Source of the DNA: Strongyloides papillosus
Taxonomy: Eukaryota; Nematoda; Chromadorea; Rhabditida; Strongyloididae
DNA length: 64,000 nt
Assembly (NCBI GenBank): GCA_005656395.1
Contig: SRSI01000048.1
Span: 186,001 to 250,000 of the forward strand
Direction of reading: 5' to 3'
Part shown: positions 49,401-61,054 of the stretch, piece by piece
Numbering within the stretch: position 1 is the first letter of the stretch
Layout: each line of letters starts with the position of its first letter
Notes under the pieces: model-generated
Databases searched by the model: none
What the model was told of the DNA's origin: nothing
The model's input: only the letters and a program-made list of their open reading frames with translations
Made by a program: the position numbers and the translations under genes

Positions 49401-51612
49401 AATTATCTATATCTATATTTGAATCAATATCTGTTGATGATCTCGGCTCGTCAAGAAGAAGAATTTTAGGGTTTCCTGCTAATGCCATACATAATGAAAC
49501 TTTTCTTTTTGTCCCACTTGGCAATACAAATGGTTTTTGATTCATTATTTCTTTAAGATTTAATGATTTTAAATGGCTCATTATTTCATTGTATATGATG
49601 TCATTCTTTCTAATGAATCTTTTCCAAAATATATTTCCATAAATTTTCTTTTTAAGTAACGTAATAAGAAATATTTGTTCAAATACTGTTAAATGTGGAA
49701 AGAATGCATCATACTGTGGACAATATCCAATTACTTCTATAAATTTTTCGAAATTTTTTATTAAATTTTCTTTACCAACGTATATCCTTCCAGATGTTAA
49801 ATTAGTTAAACCAGAAAGAATAGCATAGGTTGTTGATTTACCAGCACCGTTATGTCCAACTAGTGTTGTTATTTGGCCATTTCTAGCTGTAAATGATAAA
49901 GTGTCTAAAGCTCGTTCTCCTGTTGAACTCCATATTTTAGTACAATTTCGTAATCTAACATCCCAATTTACTTGGTCTTTACTGTTAAAAATATCTGGTG
50001 TTGATTCTTGAAAATCGAATGTAGACCGTGTTTGTATATGAAATTCTCTACCAAAAACAAATTCATATGTTGTTATTGAAGGTGACCCATCCTTTGGATA
50101 TACATCACTTATATATAATGCAAGAATAAGATATAAAAAAGCATCGAATATTAACATTATTATACAATATCCAGTAGGAAAAAAATTATTTGGATCTTCA
50201 AAAATATTGTCAAAATCCAAACTAATTGATCTCAATTCAGCCCATGCAAAATTTCTTATTGCATATCGAAATGGATTATTAATATTTAATGATTTATATA
50301 TATATTGAAATGTTGATTGCTGATCACTTCCAGTAATATATGTATGAACACAAAGCCCTAACCATAAATAAAATGTTAACTTCATACTATTGATAGAATT
50401 TCTAAACAACGTTGATATAAATAAGATAAATGAACATAACGCACCAACATATACTATTATAAGAATAATAGCCAATTGTTTATTTGTATACTAAAAAAAA
50501 TAACTTTATAGATTAATTATAATAACTTACATGTAGAATATTATATATTGGATGTATAAATAATCCATATAAAGCAAATATTTTGATATAATTACAAATA
50601 TAAAATGATCCATAGTAGGAAGTATTTGCAACACCAATAACTTTTAAATAACTTGTTATTTTCAATTCCTTTTCAAAAACAATAGATCCGACACTGTGAG
50701 TTACAGTAAATATAATCGATAAACTCCATAAAAATGGTAATACATCAAACATGTATTGCTTTGGTGATGATATTTCTGTATAGTAAGGAAATGCTCTAAA
50801 TCTTACAGAAAAATTATCATTTTTATCGATACTATTAATCTACAAGAAATATTAATTAATAAAATATGATACAACTTACATTTGATATAATTTTTAATAA
50901 AGCAGTTTGATAACTTAATAAACCTCTCGACAAATATGGTGGTTGTTCAGGTTTACCACTAAATGAAAATTTTTTTGAATTTTTAGAATAGTATAAAAAT
51001 GGATCAAACCAATATTTATCACTATTCCAGGCATCTTCTGGAAGTGTTTGAACGTAAAATGTATAGTTTATCGAATTTCTTCTTATTTTATGTATATGAA
51101 GACCAACAACTTGTTCCAATAAGATTTCATTATCATCTATTGTTATAACATTTCCTTTACTATGAATTTTATCAATAAAATCACCGAATGCCATCATCCT
51201 TTTAACATAAACATTTTTACCATATAGTTTCCTAAATTTAGTATTTATTTCATGAAACACTTTTGCTGATTTGTTATCCGCATATTCATAATATAATAGT
51301 AATGCTCTACTATACAATTCGTTTGGTATAAAATTTGTTGCAAAATTTGGAATATCAGATAAATTTCCACTAATAAAGAAAGGGCTAGTTTCACGATATG
51401 ATACTTTCTCTACATCATTTATAGTATCATCAGTTATCTATAATAAATTCTATATATTATTATGAATATTTTAAACTTACATTAAAAAAGGCATAATATT
51501 GTACAGTTATTAATAAGATAGGTAAAAGTATTTCTCCGAGAAGCCATATTTTGGAACGTGTCAGAAAAAGGATATTTCGACACAGAAGTAGAAATAAATG
51601 TGCACCCCACAT
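46480..51612 (-). CDS. Full-length ABCA-type lipid transporter, 1,669 aa
   Basis: Four exons: 51612-51481, 51437-50880, 50839-50531, 50490-46480, all in phase. ABCA proteins move lipids across membranes; nematode members include ced-7. Helix 1 (ILLPILLITVQYYAFF) comes after MWGAHLFLLLCRNI; a large extracellular domain follows, then the first helix bundle (residues about 290-480). NBD1 has Walker A VGHNGAGKST, a degenerate signature (LPSGTKRKVSL, where LSGGQ is usual) and ILLLDEP. The second bundle and NBD2 follow, with IGSNGAGKTLLFNIL, LSGGQKKRLAF and ILLLDEPTSSVDP, both intact. The orthologue within the nematode family is not determined. It ends 119 bases from the convergent coiled-coil gene. 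Confidence 0.92.
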
Positions 51613-52880
51613 TAGATAAATGGTTTTTTTTAAAAAATATTTGCCATTTTTATCTTTTTTAAAATATTAGAAATTTGGTTTTCAAAGGAACTTATTTCAA
51701 ATTTTACAATCCCTAATATTCAGATATCGTTGTAAATTCAAAAATATTAAATATGCATTCAAAATTCAAATCACGTACAATTCAAATTTAAATCATACAA
51801 ATTTTAAATGACTTTAAAGAGGGAAAATTATAATAATAAAACACATCTTAAAAAAATATGTTGGAAAATACGTATTGTGAACATGAAATACGATTTTTTT
51901 AAAAACACAAAGAAAAAAAAATAACATGAAATATGTTTCAATATTACAACCATGTGCAATGATATGTGTTTATTTTCCAATATAAGATCATATACCTTAA
52001 AATTCTAATAGTGATGTATAGAAATCAAAAGAATTTGCCAATCTGAGTCATTTTTATAAAAATTCATATAGTCAAACACTTTTTTGAATTTGTGGTCTAC
52101 CTCTATTTGAATAAAACATATATGCACTTTCCGGACTCGTGTTTTTAATTTGTGTGTAAAGTAACTTTAATTTGTAAAAAGAAATGCCTTACACTTATGG
52201 ACCAGTGATAGTACATCTTATATTGTGAAGAAGCATTAAAAATTCTTTATTTTTTTCAGTAAAAATTTAACTATTGATAATAAATATCTCTCAAATCTAG
52301 GCATATATTTCTCTTACATCTAATAAATTTCAATTCAACGATGCACGCTTTTCAACACTTTTCTAAGAGTCTTATAAAGCAATATTTTTTCAATTTCTCA
52401 CAATATCCTTTGTTATAATACATTATTAACTAATTCCATACCCATAACCTTTGCTCTTCAATTATGTACAATCTCTTTTTGAAACATCATCTTACCAACA
52501 TGTACTATTTAATCTGGGCTCCTTAGGTTAAGTTTGACTTCTACAACGAACATTTTCTACAAAAGTTCCCTAAATTCAAATAAAAATTATTATAACACAT
52601 CGTTTTTTAGCTATACGTTAGTGGCCTTTATTTAATTCAGTAAAAAAGCATATTGTTTGATAGTTTATCCTTTAGGCGTATTTTGAGGTTAACATCATTT
52701 AATATTTTAGTACTGTTTTTTCTTTGTTTTCTAACCACTGTTTTTTTATATTTTTAAGAATGCCACTTTTGTTTCGGGTTATGCTACCTTTTCTCAAGAT
52801 CCTAGCTAAATTTGTTATTTGATTGCGTTTTGTTTTTCTCTAATTTTCTTATAATTATTATCATTTGTTACTGACTTTTT
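51613..52880. other. Intergenic 1.3 kb between divergent ABCA and CDC25 genes
   Basis: AT-rich, no coding frame. Upstream regions of both genes must lie here. A TTACACACAAATT on the minus strand near 52150 recalls the edge of the dispersed repeat but the similarity stops after about a dozen bases. Confidence 0.55.
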
Positions 52881-52890
52881 TCATTTTCAG
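52881..52890 (+). promoter_or_regulatory. Probable spliced-leader acceptor of the CDC25 gene
   Basis: TCATTTTCAG ends six bases before the ATG at 52897, leaving no room for a normal 5' leader. Trans-splicing is the simplest reading; a cis-spliced 5' UTR exon is the alternative. Confidence 0.55.
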
Positions 52891-52896
52891 ATAGCT

Positions 52897-54461
52897 ATGC
52901 AGTCTAAGCCTCTTAACTCTATCGACGAGGTCTCAAATGATTCTGGCGTGTCGTCGGGTACTTCAAGGGATTCACTAAACTTGGATACTAGTGATTATGA
53001 TGCTAGAGAGACAAACCGTGCTCATGTATCTTTAACAAGTGAGGATTTTGAGGAGGACACGGTGTCGGATGTTTTTAATACTGCTTTTATTGCTCCTGAA
53101 GGATCTGGGACGCTTGCTTCCTCGATTTTGGCACCAGTAGAGAGCGGTCCCACAACATTCGAATTTGTAGAGGATGTTTGTAAGAAAAAGAAACTTTTGG
53201 GTAAAAGAAAAGCTGTACCGTGGATGGACGACACTCAGAGGAATGATGAGGAAGAAAATGAGGATGGCACTGGAAAGATGAAACGCCCGAAAAAGTTGTT
53301 GCCTTCTTCTCCAGTCAAGTCATCATCCATAAATTCATTGGAGAAGAAGGAGATTAAGAATGAGGTCACTTACAAGTTATCATCCTTTGATACACCTCAG
53401 TTATCTTCAAATAGACTTCAAGCGACATATAGAAAGGAGGTCTCAACTGAAGTCATAAAGGAGTCTGTTCAGGAATGCGGTGTCAGAAGTAACACCACGA
53501 GAATTGTTACTGAGGTTGAATGCTGCAGTGTCATTGGAGATGACAAGGAGTTTGATAAGATGTCTTCCAACTCCTCAACTACATCGGACTTGCGCACATC
53601 ATTCGAGTTCGATTCAAGTCTGGTTGAGAAGAGAAAGATTCTAGGAAAAAGAAGGATACCCCTGGAGGATCTTAATAGTGAATCACCAAAGAACAAGAGG
53701 AGACATGAAGGCGGTGGTTTGTACGGGATTTTCAAATGCCCTACTGTTCCTTCAATGGCTACCTGTACTTCAGTCGAGTTAAGGGATGTATTGGAAACTG
53801 AAGTCAAGTACACTTTGCCATTGGTTCCTACACCACAAAAGCAATCAATGGCATTCGGTAGCATTTCTGGTGATACTCTAGTTGAAGTCATGAAGGAACA
53901 TGGTGATGACTTTGACAAGAAGTACGTACTCGTTGACTGCAGATATCCATATGAGTACGAGGGAGGCCACATTAAGGGAGCTGTTAACTTCTATGACAGC
54001 GAAAAGGTTTCGGACTTATTTTTTCCTGAGGACAGGAGCAAGGCTGTAGATATTAAAAAGAAGATCCCTATATTTTATTGTGAATTCTCACAAAAAAGAG
54101 GACCTGGAATGTAAGTTTTGTACTGGTTTTTATCTAATGATAATTCTTCTTTAGGGCATCTTCACTTCGTTCAATGGATAGAAAGAGGAATGTCTATCCA
54201 GAGATTTCATACAAGGAGTTGTATGTTTTAGACCGTGGTTATAAGAAGTTCTTTACAGAGGATAAACACCACGAGTATTGTGAACCCTCTGGATATGTTT
54301 CGATGCTTGACAAAAGGTTTTCAGATGAACTTAAAAAGTACAAGCATCATCACGAGTCAGAACACCGTAGAATTAGACGTAATTTGTCTCGTGATAAATC
54401 TTCAATTGTTAGATCTCTTGAGTTTAAGAAGCGTTCCTTTAACTTCCAGAGTTTTGATTAG
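52897..54461 (+). CDS. CDC25-type dual-specificity phosphatase, 506 aa
   Basis: Two exons, 52897-54110 and 54155-54461, joined inside the Met of GPGMASLRSM. CDC25 activates CDK-cyclins by removing inhibitory phosphates. The first 300 residues are a Ser/Asp/Lys-rich regulatory region with repeated KKKLLGKRKA / KRKILGKRRI motifs and several Ser/Thr-Pro sites. The rhodanese-like catalytic domain follows: YVLVDCRYPYEYEGGHIKGA, then VNFYDSEKV and the active loop IFYCEFSQKRGPG, with Cys and Arg of CX5R in place. The His before the catalytic Cys found in vertebrate CDC25 is Tyr here. The end (YPEISYKELYVLDRGYKKFF, YCEPSGYVSMLD) is typical. C. elegans has four cdc-25 genes; I cannot say which matches. 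Confidence 0.92.
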
Positions 54462-54800
54462 ATTTTTATTATTGTATGTATGTATATATAGATGTATATA
54501 TGTCTTCTTTTTATATGTATTAATTCTTTTAGTGTGTTGCTATTTTTAATTATTTTATTTTTTTTACTTTCGATATGACTAATTATCATATATATTTAAT
54601 TGTATATTTTTGGTGAATTGTATATGTTAATAATTTTTATGTTTTTTAATTAAATCGTTTTCTTGATTGGTGTTGAATTCACTTTTTATTTTGATGTTTT
54701 TTGTTTGTGAGTTGTTTAGAGTATAACTTTTTTGATAGCCGATTGTACGGGTTTTTGGAGTATAAGTTTGTTTATTGAAACTTTGTATACCATACATTTA
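54462..54800. other. Intergenic
   Basis: T-rich 3' flank of the CDC25 gene with TATATG/TGTATG runs around 54478-54515. No gene recognised. Confidence 0.5.
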
Positions 54801-54807
54801 ATTTCAG
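54801..54807 (+). promoter_or_regulatory. Probable spliced-leader acceptor (ATTTCAG)
   Basis: ATTTCAG lies six bases before the ATG at 54814, the same arrangement as at 37871 and 52881. Confidence 0.5.
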
Positions 54808-54813
54808 ATAATA

Positions 54814-55336
54814 ATGGCCATTGACAAAGATCCAACAGAAGTTTCTATCGGTAAAGGACCAGCTATCGTTTCTGTTGTTAAAGACAATGGAAATAAAGTT
54901 GAGCTTGTAGTTAAGATACCTCAACTAAAGAAACGTGGGCAAATTCTAAGGAAAATAATTGGTACAATTAAGAAGCCGTCAAATCCTTCTAAATTGTGTG
55001 GTAATGCTCGATTTGTAGAATATACATTAGATGGTACCTCTCTTCATTTTGTTGTAAATGTATTTAAAAGCAACACAAAGAAGAATCAAAATAATGAAAC
55101 ACTTTTAGGAAGTTATACATGTGATATAAAACAATTTCCTTCAAGAATCTCACCTGAGAGTGCTGAATTTGAGGTAGTGGGACTGTGTATTGATAAAATT
55201 TGCTTTTTAGGTCCTTCAAGCATCTAGTGGGAATGCTTATATTGGATTAACTTTGATAAAAGTTGGTGATATCTCTACAGATTGGAAAGAATTTCAAGAT
55301 CGAAATGGTACAATTGATGTATCCGCAGTGTGGTAA
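54814..55336 (+). CDS. Small orphan protein, 161 aa, two exons
   Basis: Exon 1 54814-55173, a 37-base intron (GTAGTG...TTTTTAG), exon 2 55211-55336. Reading through the intron also stays open but ends earlier, at 55227. The spliced reading adds 42 codons of coding character (ASSGNAYIGLTLIKVGDIST, DWKEFQDRNGTIDVSAVW), so I prefer it. The protein is beta-strand-like throughout (AIVSVVKDNGNKVELVVKIP, NARFVEYTLDGTSLHFVVNV) with a basic patch KKRGQILRKIIGTIKK. No signal peptide. I do not recognise the family. A trans-splice acceptor six bases before ATG suggests it is expressed. Confidence 0.65.
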
Positions 55337-56059
55337 ACTGAATCTTTTTGATAGATGATTAATATATGATTCTATGATATTAAAGTATTTTACAATTGAT
55401 AATAATAATAAATGATTTATTATTTTTTGTAATTGACAAGTATTATTAGACATTCTTTGTTATCAATATAAATTAGAAGAATAATTGAAGAAGAAATATC
55501 CAAACAGTTAGGTAGATAGTATATCTGAGATTTCAAATTCATATTGTACTCTAAATTAAGATACGGTGTATCTTTGTTAAAAATAATGTAAAAAAAATTA
55601 TTGAAAAGTACAATACTGAGTTGTAATTTAACTTTATCATAATTTCGTCTTTTCATAACAAAACATTTCTTAATTGTTCTTGTTATCTATTATAGAATAT
55701 TAGACTTACCATTAGGATATATAAAGTGTCCAGAAGTAATGACCACATTTTGACACAATGAACTTTCTTGTTATTAATACCTTTTTTTAAATATAATTTA
55801 TTTTTTAAAAACAGATCAAACTTCAGTCATACCATGAAAAAAAATTTTCTTACTGGTATTTATAGATATTTTTTACAATTGTTTGAAAGTTAAAAAATAA
55901 TCGAAATTCCTTTTTAGAAAATAAACATCACTAAGGCTAACAATAAATATTTATTTAATTATTCAACTAGTACAATATTTACAAAATATATAAATACAAA
56001 AAAAACTAAATTTAAAAAAAAATAATAGAAGCCGTGCACTGCTTCATCATTTGAGATCT
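55337..56059. other. Intergenic 720 bases between convergent genes
   Basis: AT-rich, only random-looking frames. No RNA gene recognised. Confidence 0.5.
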
Positions 56060-56455
56060 TTATTTATTCTCTTTACTTGTTTTGAAATTTGAATTTCCGT
56101 TTTGTTCTGTGTACTTTTTTACTTCTTTCTTTGCTTTGTTTTCATCATTTTTCTGAGGAAGTATAAAAATACGATTGGAAATGTCTTCTTCAGTTAAATT
56201 CTCTACTTGTGACGAGTAAACTTCCATAAAGGTGATAAACTTCTGGAGATCCAAACTTACAGTTCTACTGTAATTTAAATGTTTTGATGAAATTAAATGC
56301 TCCTCCAATCCAGCTTCTTGTTTAAATCTACCATTACAATCAAGGCATCTAAATGGCTTGTAATCCACGTGCTCCTCAAAATGGTAAAATTTATTTTCAT
56401 TAGTGGTAATTCGTTTATCACAGATGAAACAGTAGAATGAAGAATCCTTAGACAT
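56060..56455 (-). CDS. Two-finger C2H2 zinc-finger protein, 131 aa
   Basis: Single exon. Two C2H2 units lie near the N-terminus: FYCFICDKRITTNENKFYHF then EEH, and FRCLDCNGRFKQEAGLEEHL then ISSKH. The rest is a helical stretch (SLDLQKFITFMEVYSSQVEN) and a polar, Lys/Asn-rich tail. Two fingers could bind DNA, RNA or a partner; nothing else points to a function. A broken relative lies at 61055-61400 on the same strand, on the other side of the helicase gene, so a local duplication seems likely. The start ATG is directly followed by the first finger. Confidence 0.8.
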   Translation of the reverse strand: MSKDSSFYCFICDKRITTNENKFYHFEEHVDYKPFRCLDCNGRFKQEAGLEEHLISSKHLNYSRTVSLDLQKFITFMEVYSSQVENLTEEDISNRIFILPQKNDENKAKKEVKKYTEQNGNSNFKTSKENK

Positions 56456-56967
56456 TCTAATATTTAGGTTAAATTTAATCTAAAAAGAAGTATTTAAAGT
56501 ATAAATATACGAAAAGATTTAGTGATAAAATATCTTATTGCACGGAGTTAAAAATACTTTAAAAGTGGCATTAGACAAAAATTTTTTTTGACATCTGAAA
56601 TTTATATGAGAAAGAGGAGCAGTATGCCCTTTACCAATATAATAATTTCTTCATTCGAAAAATACACTCTACAATATAATTTTACTTGACAACAAGAGTA
56701 TATTTTGACACTTATTTATATGTAGAAGAATTATTTATTTCTACTGATAAAATAGTTGCAATATTTGATCAATAGTAACAATCTCTATACGATTAATTTT
56801 AAAATAGAAATTTAGAAAATATACTCACATTTAGAAGTGATATCTTCATAAATTTTATTAGAATATTAATACAACTTTTCGATAATATTAAGATTTATAA
56901 ATTAATAAAAAAAATTAGTAAAGCAACGGTAAATTCAAGAGATTTCTAAGAACAATAAATAACCTTT
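56456..56967. other. Intergenic 510 bases
   Basis: Between two minus-strand genes. AT-rich, nothing recognised. Confidence 0.5.
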
Positions 56968-59785
56968 TCAAATATCTTCTTTTTTAACCGGAACTGACAA
57001 TTTCTTCCTCTCATCAACAAATTGTCTCATTTGTTTTCTAAAAGTTTCATAATTATTATATGATTTCATATTATCAACAACCCATTTAGATATTTTATCC
57101 TTATCACCCGAATTATTCCTAACAGCATTATACAGTCTCTTATCAACCATTAATATGAGACCCCAGTCATTACGATGTCTAAGACAACGACCTAAAGCTT
57201 GATTCATTGCACGATATGCTTCAATTCTATACCATTCTTCACCAGGTAAAAGATTTCTTTGTTTACCAAATCTATCATTAAAATCTCTTTTTTCCTTCAC
57301 TTGAGGATCTCCAATATTTGGGTATGGTATACCAACGGATATCACACATCTTGCTAAATCATCCGCAAAATCAATACCTTCAGAAAATTTCCCTCTGAAA
57401 ACGGCAAATAATACAGAACCCGTACAAGATTTGGATATGGTTTCTGGGTGTTTGATTGCTTCCTGGTATTGACTCATAATTTCATCTAAATCACTACTTT
57501 TACGTGGTTCCTGAAGAACTAATTTAACACCTTTCAACCTAAGCATTAATCTTGAAACGTTAAGTTTTCTCACTACTTGTTCAAGCATTGAGTAACTGGG
57601 AAAGAAGACCAGAACACCTTTAGTAATATTTTCACAAACATCAACGATCAGTGAGGCGATCTCTAATAGTATACTAATCCCATTGCTTTGTTCCCCAGCT
57701 GATATTTCATTTTTTGTACAAACAATATCTCTATTGTTTGGTCCAACACCAATAACAGAAGCAAAAATCTGTTCCTTAGGTATAATTTGATCTCCTCGGA
57801 CAATATATTCGAATTCCTTTCCCAATTCAGATATAAATGTGTCAATTGGGGAGAGCGTACCACTGGCTAAGACGATAGAATGAACATTATGAAAAGCATC
57901 GTCAAAACATAACGATGGGTCCAAACACCAAATATCCAACTTAACTATACAATTTTCTTTAATTTGTTCATATTTTTTACCACCGATAAAGTTTTTATAG
58001 GTTTCTTCATCATTTTTTTTGTAGCCCGCATCTGTATATATGACCGAAGAGTCGGAAAATTTAGATATTTCCCTATTTGAAAAGTTAAATATGTCAAAGT
58101 TAAATTTTGATTTTTCAATTGAATAGAATATTCTGTAGGCATTTGGCGACATCTTCAAAAAACGAATAAAGTATATAAACTTCTCAATACACACAGCACA
58201 CAAGGTATTGATTTTAAATTTCCTTAATTTTTTATCATAGCCATTTTTACTATTACTGATATCATTTTCTTCTCCATCTCCAATTGACATACAACAAATC
58301 CATGCTCTTTTTAATTTCCCTAATTCTGATGGATTAATCTTGTAGACCATTAATCTTGAATTTACAAATGATCTCATTATTTCCGATGTCCGAAAAACTT
58401 TGCTTTGTACTCCATCATTTGATAGTTTCTCCTTTAGTACTTCTGAAGAAAAACTTTTGAACCAGTTTAACAACGTTTCCATAAATGTAAACAAATATTC
58501 CATTTGTTGTAAGCATTCATTTAAATATCCTACATTTTCACTACCATCTACATCAAACTCTTCCTCTTCTAAATCCTTTGAAGAACTTTTTTCTATGTGT
58601 TTTCTTAATAAATTTCTTTTTAAATAAACATCATTCAATGAATGAATAATTTCTTTTTCTGTGAAACTGAAGCTACTTGATGAACGACAGAAACTTTCTA
58701 TGTTATGTGCTTCATCTAATATAACTATTGAATTATCTACGTCGATATTAGCTGTGTCCCGTATTATTGGATCAATAATGTAGTTGAAAGGACAAAATAT
58801 AATATCAGCATCTTTTCTCAAGTAAGTTGTTGCTGCAAAGTAGGGACAAAAACGATTCAAAGTCCCATATTCAACTAACTCCTCAACATCCCATACAGGT
58901 GGCATCTGCTTAGTAAATAAGTCACGCTTCGATTCGTCAAATTTCTTAGTCAATCTCGTTTTGAATATACATTTTGTTCTATCTTCTAAATCAATCTCTT
59001 TGCATCTCTCACTAATGTTTGATGATTGCTTAACTTCTTGATTGATACAAGTGTGCTCTCTAGCAGATAATATTGTGTGATGAATATTATTTGTATTGTT
59101 ACCATTATTATAACAATACGGCAATCTTTTAAGTTCTTTTATGACTTGGGCAATTTGCTTATGAGTACGAGTTGCGTAGTAAATCTGAATCTTTTTCATG
59201 CATGTGCATGCATCTAGATTATCTTCTTTATTTTCTATACATTCACTTTTTACATTATCATTGTTGTTTAAGCATCCTTCAGCATCACAATTATTTTCCT
59301 CACTTTTTACTTCTTCCTCCTTCAACTTTTCATTATCATTTTCTTTATTTAGCATATTTATTATTCCTCCATGCTTTTTGCAATTTCTTTCAGACATTCT
59401 AATTTCATCTTTGTAGTGTTTTAACCAACCGATAGCTGACGACAACAATGCCATCGTCTTCCCAGATCCGGTGGGACTCTCAATCAAAACATTCTTTGAT
59501 TCATCAAAGGAAAAGATATTTTTCTTCATTATGTCTGACTGGGAAGGGTATGGATCAAACGATCCAGGGAATGCTACGTTAACTCCAGATATAACAATAT
59601 TTTGACATTCATTATCATCTAATTTAATGTCAATTCTACTTCGCTTCTTACTTTTTTTAACATCATCCCTATATAAAAATGATTGGTAAAAATTAATTAT
59701 TCAGTAAAACTTACTCAGAATTTCTTCTAAAAAAACTAGTTATCATTGTCTGACTTTTCATCTTATCACCGGATTGTCTTTGCAT
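56968..59785 (-). CDS. dog-1: FANCJ/BRIP1 (DOG-1)-type Fe-S DNA helicase, 923 aa
   Basis: Two coding exons, 59785-59715 and 59668-56968. DOG-1/FANCJ unwinds G-quadruplex DNA during replication. Q-motif region VNVAFPGSFDPYPSQSDIMK, Walker A ESPTGSGKTMALL, a long acidic insert, IQIYYATRTHKQIAQVIKEL, the Fe-S cysteines (CIFK, then CPYFAATTYLRKDADIIFCP), DEAH box VILDEAHNIE, SIVLASGTLSPIDTF, and motifs V-VI (FRGKFSEGIDF, AYRAMNQALGRCLRHRNDWG). XPD-family RTEL1 and DDX11 are alternatives; the overall pattern and the ESPTGSGK-ALL stretch fit FANCJ best. The first exon encodes QTMITSFF, a PCNA-box-like motif. A 46-base GT-AG stretch (59849-59894) looks like a 5' UTR intron. The frame is open above the ATG, so an earlier start cannot be excluded. 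Confidence 0.9.
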
Positions 59786-59894
59786 TTTTGAGATCAATGA
59801 CTTCAACTCTAGTGACACTAGAGGTGCTTTTATTCTAGTAAAGTTTCCCTGAAAACATTTAAAGAATAAATTTAACCTATGATTAATAACTTAC

Positions 59895-61054
59895 AGAAAT
59901 TATTTAAAATGAAAATTAATGATATGTAGTGACAATTATTAGAAGCTTATTGTGTCTTTGTTTAATACAATATTACTTAGCAGAAGCAATACAATAAATA
60001 TAGCTTACTATTATTTTTCCCACAAAATTTACAATATTTACAAAAATCAAAAAACCCAACCTAAAAAACTTTAAAATAAATAATCATAATAAATATAATT
60101 TTACTTACCAGTAATTTAGTGGGCTTTCTCTCACTTAGCTATTACTCTTTTAGAATGGATTTTATAAATATTATCCTTTCTAAGCTCTATAATTCATTAA
60201 TTATTCATGTTTAAAAGAGATGTCAGTTTGGTACATATCACGTAAATAGAAAAATGTGTGAAACGAAATCGATCCTATGCATTGATCGTACATACATTAA
60301 TTATCTCAATAATCTCTAAAAGTGATAATCACTTCCTATGAAATATTATTACTTTTATTTAAACTTAACGATAAGATTCAATCTGTCAAAACATAGATAA
60401 GGTGGTAAATTCCACTTAAAATATTAACTATTATTTTGAAATTTACTTTCTCTTAAATACATTAATTTACACACCAAGAAGCGGGAAATGAAAAGGAAAG
60501 TAACGATAATAAATGACAAATATCCTAAAACAAAATAATTCATGGATACATAATTTTTTATTTGGGAAAATGTTTGTAGCGGGGAAAAGTTTAAACAAAA
60601 GAACGCCATTTTTCTACGACGAACGTTCTTCTTTTATTAATTTTAATTATTTGTCAAATTCAAATTAAGAAAGTTGGTAAGGAGTAGGTATAGAGGTATA
60701 TTCACAAAAAATACAACAACAAACTGATAGATTTTATTTTATTCGATAATCTTAATTTTCTTGGAAATTTATTGACAAACAAAACATCTTCCAAATACTT
60801 TTCTTAATTTTATCAATATATTTTCCTGTTCTTGTTTTCCAAGAACCTATTAGTTGGAGTAATAACAGATTTGTGTTCAATGTTATAGAAAATTACCCTA
60901 AGTACCAATAGAATGCGCAGGAATACGTGGATTTGTAATAAGAGCCTTATACATTTCCGAAGGCTTACATTTTTCAATTTTTTTCTAACTTTCCGTTGCA
61001 TTGCATTCCTTTTTTCATTTTTGGTTCTCTATTTTCAAGTATGATTTTTTTTTA
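59895..61054. other. Region upstream of the helicase gene
   Basis: About 1.1 kb, AT-rich, probably the helicase promoter and the tail of the C2H2 pseudogene. At 60899-60976 the minus strand shows a 26-codon piece that looks coding (KPSEMYKALITNPRIPAHSI) between stops; I cannot name it. Confidence 0.45.

Noticed and set aside
52130..52170. Further copy of the TA-CACACAAA repeat on the minus strand
   Set aside because: Similarity ends after about a dozen low-complexity bases.
59172..59416. Two overlapping plus-strand frames of 72-76 codons
   Set aside because: Antisense to the acidic insert of the helicase; Ser/Leu/Phe-rich because the sense strand is Glu/Lys/Asn-rich.
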